Assembly (NCBI RefSeq): GCF_036569345.1
Contig: NZ_DATCQT010000181.1
Coordinates: 1-64,000, forward strand
Direction of reading: 5' to 3'
Length of the DNA stretch: 64,000 nt
Source: Clostridium_AD sp036569345
GTDB taxonomy: Bacteria; Bacillota; Clostridia; Clostridiales; Clostridiaceae
A model generated the notes under the pieces. That model searched no databases, was not told the DNA's origin, and worked only from the letters and a program-made list of their open reading frames with translations. Positions 1 through 7,846 of this stretch are shown here, one piece after another (the stretch's first letter is position 1; the number at the start of each line of letters is the position of its first letter). The position numbers and the translations under genes are program-made.

Positions 1-83
1 TAATCATAATTAAGACCTCCGAGTTACAAAGTTTGTATACTCTATATATTCGACATTGATGGTCCAAAATCCTTTTTGCCTAC

Positions 84-115
84 AAAAAAAACACTCCAAT
101 TTATTAGAGTGTTTT
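84..115 (-). terminator. Rho-independent terminator of the deacetylase gene
   Basis: Inverted repeat AAAACACTC (88-96) / GAGTGTTTT (107-115) with a 10-base loop. Read on the minus strand it runs into eight T residues (84-91), placed about 60 bases past the stop of the minus-strand deacetylase gene. Confidence 0.7.
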
Positions 116-140
116 ACATTTTATGTTTGTCAACAGTCTG

Positions 141-166
141 AACCTATCTACAGATAGGTTTTTTTA
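141..166 (+). terminator. Hairpin with plus-strand T tract
   Basis: AACCTATCT / AGATAGGTT with a two-base loop, followed by a run of T on the plus strand. It fits a terminator for a plus-strand gene lying left of the window; bases 1-83 hold nothing else that I can support. Confidence 0.5.
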
Positions 167-178
167 GTTGAAATATTC

Positions 179-1093
179 TTATGGTTTTGAAGGTAATTCA
201 TCTAAGCTTTTAAGCACATATCCTTGGTTTTCCCATTCTGTAATTACATTATCTAATATTTCTGCATTAGTTTTTGATACTGCATGTAGTAACATAATTC
301 CACCATTATGCGTTCTTTGCATAATACGTTTTTTTGCAGTTTCATGTGAGGGTTGATTGTCTTTAATCCAATCCATGTAGGCAAAACTCCAAAATATAGT
401 TTTATATCCGTAGTTTTTAGTATATTGTAAGGATAATTCACTATATTTGCCCATTGGAGGTCTAAAATACATTGCCATCTTTTTCTGAGTAATATTTTCA
501 AATGCTTCTTCTACATCAGAGAGTTCCTTTTTAAATTTTTCTTCATCCTTTATTGAAGCCATAGAGGGGTGATGATTACTATGGTTGCATACTAAGTGCC
601 CATCAGATACCATTCTTTTGATTAATTCTGGGTTAGAAGTAATATATGGTTTTACAACGAAAAATGCTGCTTTTACATTATGTTTTTTTAGAACATCTAA
701 AATTGGAGCAGTATAACCAGCTTCGTAACCTTCATCAAAAGTTAGATATAATATTTTCTTTGATGTATCACCCAAATAATAACATCCATATTTTGATATA
801 AATTGACTGGTTTCTTTAGGCCCATCAGGGGGGGTATTGTCACTGCGGGGTTGGAAATACCAATTATATTCTTTAGTGCTTAAATTAGTTTGAATTTTAT
901 TATTACTTAAGACATTTTTGTAAATTTTTTTTATGGTAGGCATTTTCACTTTATCATTATTATGGTGCTTAATAAATTCATTTTTAGAGTTTTTATTTGA
1001 AATATTTGTTATATCTTTACTGTAAGTTATTTTTGGAAAACAATTAACAAAAAGCATTGAAGAAATAAGAATACTTAACATTTTCCTTTTCAA
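179..1093 (-). CDS. PdaA-type polysaccharide deacetylase (spore cortex)
   Basis: NodB-fold polysaccharide deacetylase of the PdaA group, which removes the acetyl group from muramic acid so that muramic delta-lactam can form in spore cortex. Visible motifs in order: the PdaA-style metal motif LTFDEGYEAGYT, HSNHH (metal histidines) and RPPMGKYSE. The N-terminus KRKMLSILISSMLFVNC is basic then hydrophobic, a signal peptide; the Cys is not in a clean lipobox. I chose a TTG start at 1093 because GAGGTGAT lies at the correct distance before it; an in-frame ATG eight codons upstream (1117) lacks its own site. It stands alone, divergent from the UvrD/S24 fusion gene. Family assignment is firm; the exact substrate is inferred. 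Confidence 0.9.
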   Translation of the reverse strand: MKRKMLSILISSMLFVNCFPKITYSKDITNISNKNSKNEFIKHHNNDKVKMPTIKKIYKNVLSNNKIQTNLSTKEYNWYFQPRSDNTPPDGPKETSQFISKYGCYYLGDTSKKILYLTFDEGYEAGYTAPILDVLKKHNVKAAFFVVKPYITSNPELIKRMVSDGHLVCNHSNHHPSMASIKDEEKFKKELSDVEEAFENITQKKMAMYFRPPMGKYSELSLQYTKNYGYKTIFWSFAYMDWIKDNQPSHETAKKRIMQRTHNGGIMLLHAVSKTNAEILDNVITEWENQGYVLKSLDELPSKP

Positions 1094-1248
1094 ACTAATC
1101 ACCTCGAGTTCATTCATTTAAAAATCAATTAATATACAACTTAGTATGCTCAGTAAATGTGTTTAGTTATTCATAAATCAAGTTATGATACATTGGTAAT
1201 TTTTTTATATTTTTAAAAAATATTATGTTTTTATGGTTTTATAAAAAT

Positions 1249-1278
1249 TTTACTTTAAGTATATTATTATTGTATACT
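1249..1278 (+). promoter_or_regulatory. Likely promoter of the UvrD-S24 fusion gene
   Basis: TTTACT (1249-1254), 18-base spacer, TATACT (1273-1278), about 30 bases before the start codon. I saw no convincing LexA box in the 214-base intergenic region 1094-1307. Confidence 0.45.
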
Positions 1279-1307
1279 ATAAGTATGTCCACAGCGGAGG
1301 TGGTTAA

Positions 1308-2807
1308 ATGCAACTAAGTTTAGAACAACAAAAAATGATTCACGATAAACCCTCAAGATATAACTTAATTAGAGGTATTCAAAGAACAGGCAAAACAACA
1401 GCAGCAATTTATAGAAGTCTTTATTTGGAAAATAATTATTGTTTATATGAAGAGGATAAAATATTAATGTTGACGTGTAAGGATGAAGACATAAATTACA
1501 TTGAAAATTTATATAATAAGGCAGAGGAAGAAACAAGGTTAGACTATTTAACCCTATTTTCTAATAAAACAAGAAAATTTCATGTACTTACTTTAGAAAA
1601 CATTTTACATAGATATTTTATAGAATACAAAAATGAACATAAATTAAAGATTAATATAATTATGGATAATAACAAAAAAATTAAAATTATGAAAGATTGT
1701 ATAATGAAGATTAAAAACATTTATCCAAGGCTAAGAATATTACATACAAATTATATTCAATTTTTTTTAGAAGAGGTTAAGTGGATTAAAAGTTGCAATT
1801 ACTTAAACGCCCAACTCTATTTACAAGTAAATAGAACAGGAAGAAAATGTGAAAGAGGACAAGGACCACAAAGAATTCTTAAAAATTCTACTGCTAGGAA
1901 AGCAATATTTGAACTTATGCTTATGTATAATGAAAGGCTTAATTTCGAAAATTTAGTTGATATTGAAGATGCTAATATATATGCATTACGGATGGTCGAG
2001 TCAAATACAATGGATAAGTACACTCATATTATAATTGACAATAGTAACAATTTAACTAAGGTTCAGTTAGATTTTATTAATGTCTTATTTAATGAAAAAT
2101 CCTATTCTAGCATGTCGTTTATTGTTGACATGGATAGAACTCACAATACTAGTTCATGGATGCTAAAAGGTAAGAGGGTAAACACAAAGCCATTAGGAGA
2201 AAAGGTGAAACCTTATTCATTTAAAAACAATTATGAAACAGATGGAACCTTGGAAATAAATAAGGATATAACAAGCAAAAATCTAGATATAAATGCATTG
2301 GAGAACTTTAAGTATTGTGATATAAGACATAACAGAACATATGAATTTATGAGAGATTATAGTAGAATATCCGATATTATAGTGAATGATGAAAAAGGCA
2401 ACTATGAGTATATAAATGAGGAATTATTGGAACTACCTGTCTACAGTAATATAGCTGCAGGTGAACCTATACAAATTAATTCTGAAATAGAAGGCAATTT
2501 TTATATTCCTAAATATTGGTTAAAGGGAGTGAAAACTCCATTCATTTTAAAGGTTAAAGGTGACAGTATGATTGGGGCTAACATTAATCATGGGGATTAC
2601 GTAGTAATACGACAGGAGCAAGCTGCAAATAATAATGATATTGTGGCAGTTGATATAGGAGGTAATGCCACTTTAAAGAGGCTTTCTATAAGACGTGATA
2701 GAGTGTTACTTGTACCAGAGAATAAAAAATATCAGCCAATTTTAGTAGATAGTGAAGATACATACATTATTGGCATTGCTGTGGGAATTATAAAGCATAA
2801 AAATTAG
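1308..2807 (+). CDS. Degenerate UvrD-like ATPase fused to LexA/S24 autoprotease domain
   Basis: Two-part protein of 499 residues. Residues 1 to about 330 resemble the first half of a UvrD/Rep helicase: Walker A GIQRTGKT at 23-30, a motif-II region HIIIDNSNN where Asp244 is kept but the usual following Glu is Asn, and a motif-IV-like FKNNYETDG. The second helicase domain is missing. Residues about 375-499 are a LexA/UmuD-type S24 domain: Ala384-Gly385 as candidate cleavage site, Ser420 in GDSM, and Lys457 in NATLKRL. The Ser-Lys distance of 37 equals that of LexA (119/156). No helix-turn-helix DNA-binding domain is seen. RBS GCGGAGGTGG precedes the ATG. Inference: a DNA-damage-responsive sensor that may self-cleave; its target is unknown. 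Confidence 0.8.
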   Translation: MQLSLEQQKMIHDKPSRYNLIRGIQRTGKTTAAIYRSLYLENNYCLYEEDKILMLTCKDEDINYIENLYNKAEEETRLDYLTLFSNKTRKFHVLTLENILHRYFIEYKNEHKLKINIIMDNNKKIKIMKDCIMKIKNIYPRLRILHTNYIQFFLEEVKWIKSCNYLNAQLYLQVNRTGRKCERGQGPQRILKNSTARKAIFELMLMYNERLNFENLVDIEDANIYALRMVESNTMDKYTHIIIDNSNNLTKVQLDFINVLFNEKSYSSMSFIVDMDRTHNTSSWMLKGKRVNTKPLGEKVKPYSFKNNYETDGTLEINKDITSKNLDINALENFKYCDIRHNRTYEFMRDYSRISDIIVNDEKGNYEYINEELLELPVYSNIAAGEPIQINSEIEGNFYIPKYWLKGVKTPFILKVKGDSMIGANINHGDYVVIRQEQAANNNDIVAVDIGGNATLKRLSIRRDRVLLVPENKKYQPILVDSEDTYIIGIAVGIIKHKN

Positions 2808-2882
2808 TTTTTAAAAGAAGTTTAATTTGTATGAAGATATTTTTTATTTGCGATATAGAATATAATGTCATAATAGAAATAA

Positions 2883-2920
2883 AACACTAATACCTCAGGA
2901 CACCCTGAGGTATTAGTGTT
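2883..2920. terminator. Bidirectional terminator
   Basis: Perfect 17-bp stem (2883-2899 with 2904-2920) and a four-base loop, lying between two convergent genes. T-rich on the minus side (TTTTATTT), weaker on the plus side. Confidence 0.75.
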
Positions 2921-2921
2921 T

Positions 2922-4160
2922 CTAAGACAATTTTCTCTTTTCATTTAAATAGAGTAAATACATACAAGTAGAAGCTAAAACACCAAAAATAAATACAACA
3001 AGCCATGCTGAGTTTATTGGTCTATTTCTAATAAACAAGCCCATCATAAAGGGACCAACTGCAAAGCCTGTACCAGTAATTAATGGGATAACTGCATTAA
3101 ACCTACCTCTATGGGACATGGGGGTATGATTTGCAATATATACTCCAGAATTGGTAGCAGATAATATTTCACCAATTGTCCATATAATTGTAGAAATAAC
3201 AAAGACTATATATGTTTTTGCAAAAAATAACATTCCGAAACCTATGGAGAAAAACAAACCAGCTAAAGTAATATTAAATATAGGTTTAAGTTTTTTTGTT
3301 ACAGCAGTTACTATTATGGTCATAGTAACGACAACTAGTCCATTAATAGACATTAGAGAACCATAAAGTTTTGGACCACTGCTGCTGAAAAGTTTATCTA
3401 TTTGCATTGGTATTATGAAACCGTATTGAGAATACATGAATGAATAAATCATTGATACTAAGGCGAAGGCTATAAGATAAGGCCTTTTTAAAAGTACACA
3501 TAATAAGGTACCTTCTTCAGCTTTTTCATTTTCGTTATAAAAATCAGTATTTACTTTTTCTTCAATATTTGTCTTAGAGGGAAGGGTTTCTTCTACAAAT
3601 ACAGCAACTAATATTAATGAAAGTATAGTTGTAGCGGCATCACCTAAAAACAAAATTTTCAAATAATGGTTGTATAAAAAGCCTGCAATTAGAGGGCCGA
3701 GTGAAAAACCTATGTTAATCCCTAAATATAAGAGCGAGTATGCTGCTTTTCTATTTTTAGTATTTGTTAAATCTGCCAACATAGCGCTATTTGGTGGTTG
3801 AGCAGCTCCGCCAAAGAAGGAGGAAATAATTAAAAGATAAGGGATTATTATAGATTTACCCAAAAATGCACAAGGAATCAAACATAATGCAGCCAAACTT
3901 TGAGAAATAATAACAATCTTTTTTCTACCTATATGATCTGCTAACTTTCCACCTATTAGTGAACCAGGTATAGAAGAAAAGGCTGCCATCATTAAAAATA
4001 AGCCTACAGTTTCAGTTCCGAGGCCTAAACTTTTAGTAAGAAATAGGGTTAGAAAAGGATGAACAAAGCTACCCATACTATTAATAATTCTAGCAAAAAA
4101 TATAACATAAATACTTTTGGGTAAGCCAGAATAATATTTTAAAATATTAGAATTTTTCAT
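2922..4160 (-). CDS. MFS multidrug/efflux transporter
   Basis: Proton-driven major facilitator of 412 residues with about 12 hydrophobic membrane segments. The loop-2/3 signature GGKLADHIGRKK is the MFS motif A, and an acidic central cytoplasmic loop (about 190-215) separates the two six-helix halves. Closest in type to drug/H+ antiporters of the YceL/MdtH kind; no substrate can be read from sequence. RBS AGGAGGTCC precedes the ATG at 4160. No regulator gene is adjacent. The stop lies inside the edge of the shared terminator. Confidence 0.85.
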   Translation of the reverse strand: MKNSNILKYYSGLPKSIYVIFFARIINSMGSFVHPFLTLFLTKSLGLGTETVGLFLMMAAFSSIPGSLIGGKLADHIGRKKIVIISQSLAALCLIPCAFLGKSIIIPYLLIISSFFGGAAQPPNSAMLADLTNTKNRKAAYSLLYLGINIGFSLGPLIAGFLYNHYLKILFLGDAATTILSLILVAVFVEETLPSKTNIEEKVNTDFYNENEKAEEGTLLCVLLKRPYLIAFALVSMIYSFMYSQYGFIIPMQIDKLFSSSGPKLYGSLMSINGLVVVTMTIIVTAVTKKLKPIFNITLAGLFFSIGFGMLFFAKTYIVFVISTIIWTIGEILSATNSGVYIANHTPMSHRGRFNAVIPLITGTGFAVGPFMMGLFIRNRPINSAWLVVFIFGVLASTCMYLLYLNEKRKLS

Positions 4161-4271
4161 TAGGACCTCCTTATTTTTATCCTTTTATTGGTTAGAATAA
4201 CTTTAAAATTCAGTTTATATATAGTTTACTAAAATTGTTCGAAAATTTCCAGTTATAATAAAAAATAAATT

Positions 4272-4305
4272 AAACAAAGGATAACCATTTGGCTATCCTT
4301 TGTTT
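4272..4305 (-). terminator. Terminator after the membrane-anchored NlpC-like gene
   Basis: 12-bp stem AAACAAAGGATA / TATCCTTTGTTT (4272-4283, 4294-4305); the minus-strand side runs into TTAATTTATTTTT. Confidence 0.65.
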
Positions 4306-4352
4306 GCTTATTACAAAATTAATTACTTCTTTTATGATATTTCATTAATAGT

Positions 4353-5168
4353 TTATTTTCTAAGAAAGAAACTGAATTTATCCTTATTTGTAGTTGTAAT
4401 GGATAAATTTCGTTTATGTAGCAAATAACCAAATTCTTCCACTTGTCCGTCAATTACATTGGCATAGTTAGTTTTGCCATTGCTTACCCAACCCATAAAT
4501 ACATATGCATGAGAAGGGACACCAGGTCTTTTCGGCATATCTGTAGTGAAGCATATATCACCTTTTTCTAATTTAGAGAAGTCAGTATTTTTTTTCCATT
4601 CCATAGAAGTTAAATCTATCACCAATTGTTTGATAGTAGATGTTTTCGTAGGTATGGCAATATTATTAGATCTTAAAATTTCTGCTAAGAGATATACAGT
4701 AAGACCCTTTTCACTTCCTTCGTTTAACTCAACTGCATTTTTTAAGACAGTTTTTTTATTTGCTTCTACATTTAAATATTCGAAAATTTTCGTAGGAGTA
4801 TCAATAGGGTTAAGAGCTTTTTTCGCAGTAGAAGAACTATCGGTAGTATTGATAACGGCTTTACTTTCAACTACATCAGTTTTAGGTTTCATGAATGAAG
4901 TGTTCATGATAATAGAAAATATAATTACAGATACTATAATTACACCAAGTAATGAAACAACTACATTGTTCTTAAACTCGTTTTTGTCTGCTAAATCATG
5001 CATTTCTTTTATGTATTTTTCACTTTCTTCATCATGTTTTAATTTAACATTCCTACTATGCTCGGTACTTGAGTTATGTTTTTCAAAAACGGTATTATTA
5101 GAATACATGGTATTTATTATTTCATTATTTTCTTTATTTTCATTATTTTCCTTACTATTTTTATCCAT
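4353..5168 (-). CDS. Membrane-anchored protein with NlpC/P60-like domain lacking the catalytic Cys
   Basis: 271 residues. Residues 1-65 are polar and Asn/Glu/Lys-rich (cytoplasmic), residues about 66-90 form one membrane helix, and 91-135 a Ser/Thr/Lys linker. The C-terminal part (about 140-271) follows the layout of an NlpC/P60 cell-wall peptidase: a helix LTVYLLAEILRSNNIAIP, then LEKGDICF (the usual LxPGDLVFF), then SHAYVFMGW (the usual HVGIYxG with the catalytic His). The Cys normally found at the start of the first helix (DCSG) is not there. This may be a wall-binding pseudoenzyme. RBS AGGGA precedes the ATG. The fold call is by eye and moderate. Confidence 0.5.
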   Translation of the reverse strand: MDKNSKENNENKENNEIINTMYSNNTVFEKHNSSTEHSRNVKLKHDEESEKYIKEMHDLADKNEFKNNVVVSLLGVIIVSVIIFSIIMNTSFMKPKTDVVESKAVINTTDSSSTAKKALNPIDTPTKIFEYLNVEANKKTVLKNAVELNEGSEKGLTVYLLAEILRSNNIAIPTKTSTIKQLVIDLTSMEWKKNTDFSKLEKGDICFTTDMPKRPGVPSHAYVFMGWVSNGKTNYANVIDGQVEEFGYLLHKRNLSITTTNKDKFSFFLRK

Positions 5169-5567
5169 TTTTCCCTGCTCAGAAATATAGGTTGAGAATA
5201 AGTATTTAACCTATATTTATGCAGCACCTCCCTTTGATTTATATTTATTATATTAAATCATTAATTTTAATAAATATTGATTTAAAGCAAAATATTTACT
5301 GAATTATGTATACCACCCACTTTTTTTCAATACTAGTATAACATATGAAGCGCCATATAAGTGCTATTTATAGGAGTTCAAAATAATTTAATAATTTTTG
5401 AAAAATATTACATTTATTATCTCTATAAATGTTTATTTAATTAAAAGACAACCATTATTTATAACAAAATTTGAATATTAATATGATAAGTCTGACGCTA
5501 AGGTATTGTTTAGCACAAGAGTGTAGTATAATATGGGTAATATTTAATAATAAGTGAGGGATTAATA
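5169..5567. other. Divergent intergenic region
   Basis: 399 bases between the NlpC-like gene and degV, without a supportable gene. TATAAT at 5527-5532 is the likely -10 box for the degV-family gene, with no clean -35 box. A short palindrome ATACTAGTAT lies near 5331. I see no riboswitch. Confidence 0.4.
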
Positions 5568-6425
5568 ATGACCGTAAAAGTAGTAACTGATAGTACCTCG
5601 TATATAAGTGAGGAGTTAAAAGAAAGATATGATATTTCTATAGTCTCTCTAAGTGTTATTTTTGAAAGTGAGGAGTTCAAAGAAATTGATATTAAGAATG
5701 AAAATTTTTATGAAAAACTTAATAAGAGTTTAAATATTCCAACCTCATCACAGCCATCACTTGAGGAAATGTACAATATCCTAGAAAAACAAGTAATAGA
5801 TAATAATGAAGTTGTTGGTGTATTTTTGTCCTCTGAGATGAGCGGTACCTATTCAAATGCGTGCCTTGCAAAGAGTATGATTATTGAAAATTACCCGAAT
5901 GCATTAATTGAAATTATAGATTCAAGATCCAATTGTATGCAATTAGGATTTGCTGCATTAACAGGTGCTAGGGCAGCTTGCCAAGGAAAATCAATAAATG
6001 AAGTAGTTGAAATAGTAAAGGACAATATAAAAAGAAGTAAATTTTTATTTATACCAGACACTTTAGAATACTTAAGAAAAGGTGGCAGAATAGGTGGTGC
6101 AAGTGCATTAATTGGTACCGTTTTACAAATAAAACCTATTCTTACTGTAATAGATGGAAAAACAGAATTGTATGATAAAGTAAGGACTAAAAAACGAGCA
6201 ATTAAAGCTATGATTAATAAATTTATAGAAGATAAAACAGCACATGGACTAGGAGATGTAATTATACATCACATAAATGATGTGGAAGGGGCACTAGCTT
6301 TTGCAAAAACAATTGAAGAATATATAGGCAAAAAAGTAGATATAGCTCCAATTGGTCCTGTAATAGGAACTCATGTTGGACCTGGGGCACTAGGTATTGT
6401 ATATTATACAGAGAAGAATTTATAA
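5568..6425 (+). CDS. DegV family fatty-acid-binding protein
   Basis: 285-residue DegV/FakB-type protein. It starts with KVVTDSTSYIS, has the conserved TSQPS segment at about 62-66, the FLSSEMSGTY motif near 90 and the LRKGGRIGGASA motif near 170, all in DegV order and at usual length. FakB proteins bind an acyl chain and present it to a fatty-acid kinase. No FakA is adjacent, so lipid handling is inferred from family. Single gene with its own terminator. Confidence 0.92.
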   Translation: MTVKVVTDSTSYISEELKERYDISIVSLSVIFESEEFKEIDIKNENFYEKLNKSLNIPTSSQPSLEEMYNILEKQVIDNNEVVGVFLSSEMSGTYSNACLAKSMIIENYPNALIEIIDSRSNCMQLGFAALTGARAACQGKSINEVVEIVKDNIKRSKFLFIPDTLEYLRKGGRIGGASALIGTVLQIKPILTVIDGKTELYDKVRTKKRAIKAMINKFIEDKTAHGLGDVIIHHINDVEGALAFAKTIEEYIGKKVDIAPIGPVIGTHVGPGALGIVYYTEKNL

Positions 6426-6426
6426 A

Positions 6427-6455
6427 AAAACATGCTGGGATATGCAACATGTTTT
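6427..6455 (+). terminator. Terminator of the DegV-family gene
   Basis: AAAACATG (6427-6434) / CATGTTTT (6448-6455) hairpin directly after the stop codon. Confidence 0.55.
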
Positions 6456-6518
6456 CTATTATATAATAATACGAGAAAAACATGAAATATAATTAATGAG
6501 TTATGATTTCTAATATTG

Positions 6519-7400
6519 CTAGTATATCTCACTTAAGATAGTTAAAGTTATAAGTAAATTTTGAAGATGGTAGTTAAATACTATGTTTATATCGTTTGTA
6601 TTATATGGAATACTAAGTATATGTTCATCAAATAATTCATTTATTCTAGTGCAGTTACTTTCGGTAAAACAACGATTAAAGGGATAATGGGTTAGGGTTA
6701 AAGAGTTTAGTATAACTAAATGATTATAAGCAGTTTTTGAAAAATTTATGACTTTATTAATTTTAAGTATATGTTGGGTTTCAACATTCGCACTTTGTAT
6801 TTCACTTAAGTACGAGTCTAGAGATTTTTCTAATTTGGATATTTGAATGTTTAATATAGAAAGATTAATGCTAACATTGCAATTAATCATCTCTTTAGAA
6901 ATTTCAAAAACATCATGAGCTAAAGTTTTCGCATTTTTATGTAAGTTATCTAAGTATTTAGGATGGGATATAAGATAGTTTACTAAAACTGATACAAATA
7001 TACCTAGAAAAGTTTCTGCAACTCTACTTAAACTATAAATAAGAGGTGTTGCGTCTTTAAGATTCGTCATTATTGCTATAAAAACTATGCAGGCAATACT
7101 GATTGATTTTTTTCGCTTAAGTAGATTCAAAGAGTAAATTACAAACACTATTCCAATTCCGGTAAGAAATATATTACTTGGACTTATTAACGCGAAAATT
7201 AATCCCCAAATTGCACCTATAATAGTACCTATCATTCTGTTTTTGCCTGTAGTAAAGGAATCATGGACAGCACTCTGCATTGTTATTACAGCAGCTATAC
7301 ATGCATAAAAGGGAGATGTATTGTGAAAAGCCCTTAATATTATTATACATAAAAAAACTGAAATTGCAGTTTTGATATTTCTCATTCCTATTTTTTGCAT
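6519..7400 (-). CDS. Aromatic acid exporter (ArAE/FUSC) family membrane protein
   Basis: 293 residues. The N-terminal half has five to six hydrophobic segments, starting RNIKTAISVFLCIIILRAF and containing TGKNRMIGTIIGAIWG, the characteristic G-rich ArAE/DUF939 segment; the C-terminal half is soluble and helical. Family members export aromatic acids or related anions, but substrate is unknown here. RBS AGGAGG seven bases before the ATG. It is divergent from the first carAB leader. Confidence 0.8.
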   Translation of the reverse strand: MQKIGMRNIKTAISVFLCIIILRAFHNTSPFYACIAAVITMQSAVHDSFTTGKNRMIGTIIGAIWGLIFALISPSNIFLTGIGIVFVIYSLNLLKRKKSISIACIVFIAIMTNLKDATPLIYSLSRVAETFLGIFVSVLVNYLISHPKYLDNLHKNAKTLAHDVFEISKEMINCNVSINLSILNIQISKLEKSLDSYLSEIQSANVETQHILKINKVINFSKTAYNHLVILNSLTLTHYPFNRCFTESNCTRINELFDEHILSIPYNTNDINIVFNYHLQNLLITLTILSEIY

Positions 7401-7486
7401 ATTATTGCCTCCTGGCTATTTTATGTCGTAGATACATCATAAAGAATTATAAATAATTTTAGATACATCTAATATATTATCAAATT

Positions 7487-7500
7487 TGAATAAATTTGCA
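7487..7500 (+). promoter_or_regulatory. Possible ARG box upstream of the first carAB promoter
   Basis: TGAATAAATTTGCA matches the ArgR half-site pattern TGAATWWWWATTCA at 12 of 14 positions and lies about 20 bases before the -35 box. Weak alone, and it has no paired downstream site. Confidence 0.35.
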
Positions 7501-7521
7501 ACTAAAAATAATATCTATGCA

Positions 7522-7550
7522 TTGACAAATTATAAAATCTAAATTACAAT
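7522..7550 (+). promoter_or_regulatory. SigA-type promoter of carAB copy 1
   Basis: TTGACA (7522-7527), exactly 17 bases, TACAAT (7545-7550). Transcription would start near 7557, giving a leader of about 290 bases that holds the PyrR site and the attenuator. Confidence 0.75.
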
Positions 7551-7591
7551 GAGTAGAAATTATAAATAAAAGAGAAGTACACTTTTAAGTT

Positions 7592-7613
7592 AGTCCTGTG
7601 AGGCTAGGAAGGA
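7592..7613 (+). promoter_or_regulatory. PyrR-binding loop (anti-antiterminator) of carAB copy 1
   Basis: AGTCCTGTGAGGCT fits every position of the known PyrR RNA-binding consensus ARUCCNGNGAGGYU, and is followed by AGGAAGG as in Bacillus pyr leaders; the flank ACTTTT can pair with AAGGAGT to close the stem. In known systems PyrR with UMP stabilises this loop, so the downstream terminator forms when pyrimidines are plentiful. The 3' part of the loop also overlaps the RBS of a short leader ORF. Confidence 0.85.
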
Positions 7614-7619
7614 GTATAG

Positions 7620-7781
7620 ATGATTATGTTATGTGTTTTTTGTTCGGCCAATTTTGAATTTAATACTAATAAATATAATACAGTTAATGATTTTTGCAAT
7701 AAAACTGTAAGTATATTTTCTATTTCGTTAATAAATGGGATTAATATATTAAGAAGGATAATAGAGGGATTATTTAGATAA
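7620..7781 (+). CDS. Short ORF inside the pyr leader (53 codons), probably not a selected protein
   Basis: ATG at 7620 preceded by GGAAGGAG; it ends TAA at 7779 inside the attenuator hairpin. Its last 47 codons align without gaps to the end of the short ORF at 12507, but almost all nucleotide differences change the amino acid, so protein-level selection is not supported. It is better viewed as leader sequence that happens to be open. Translation could still affect attenuation. Confidence 0.2.
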   Translation: MIMLCVFCSANFEFNTNKYNTVNDFCNKTVSIFSISLINGINILRRIIEGLFR

Positions 7782-7804
7782 TCTCCCTATTATCCTTTAT
7801 TTTG
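7756..7804 (+). terminator. Attenuator terminator of carAB copy 1
   Basis: 18-base arms (7756-7773 and 7778-7795) pair along almost their whole length, including CCC/GGG, with a small internal mismatch, followed by TTTATTTT. It lies 43 bases before the carA start, the right place for PyrR-controlled attenuation. Confidence 0.8.
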
Positions 7805-7846
7805 TTAGAAAAAATAAGCTTTTATTTTTACTTAGGAGGATTTAAT

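Noticed and set aside
4546..5190. 214-codon open frame on the plus strand over the NlpC-like gene
   Set aside because: No RBS, composition of an antisense shadow, and the minus-strand gene has a membrane helix, RBS and terminator.
7620..7781. Conserved leader peptide shared by both carAB copies
   Set aside because: Frames align without gaps, but nearly all base changes alter the residue, so shared ancestry explains it better than a selected peptide.
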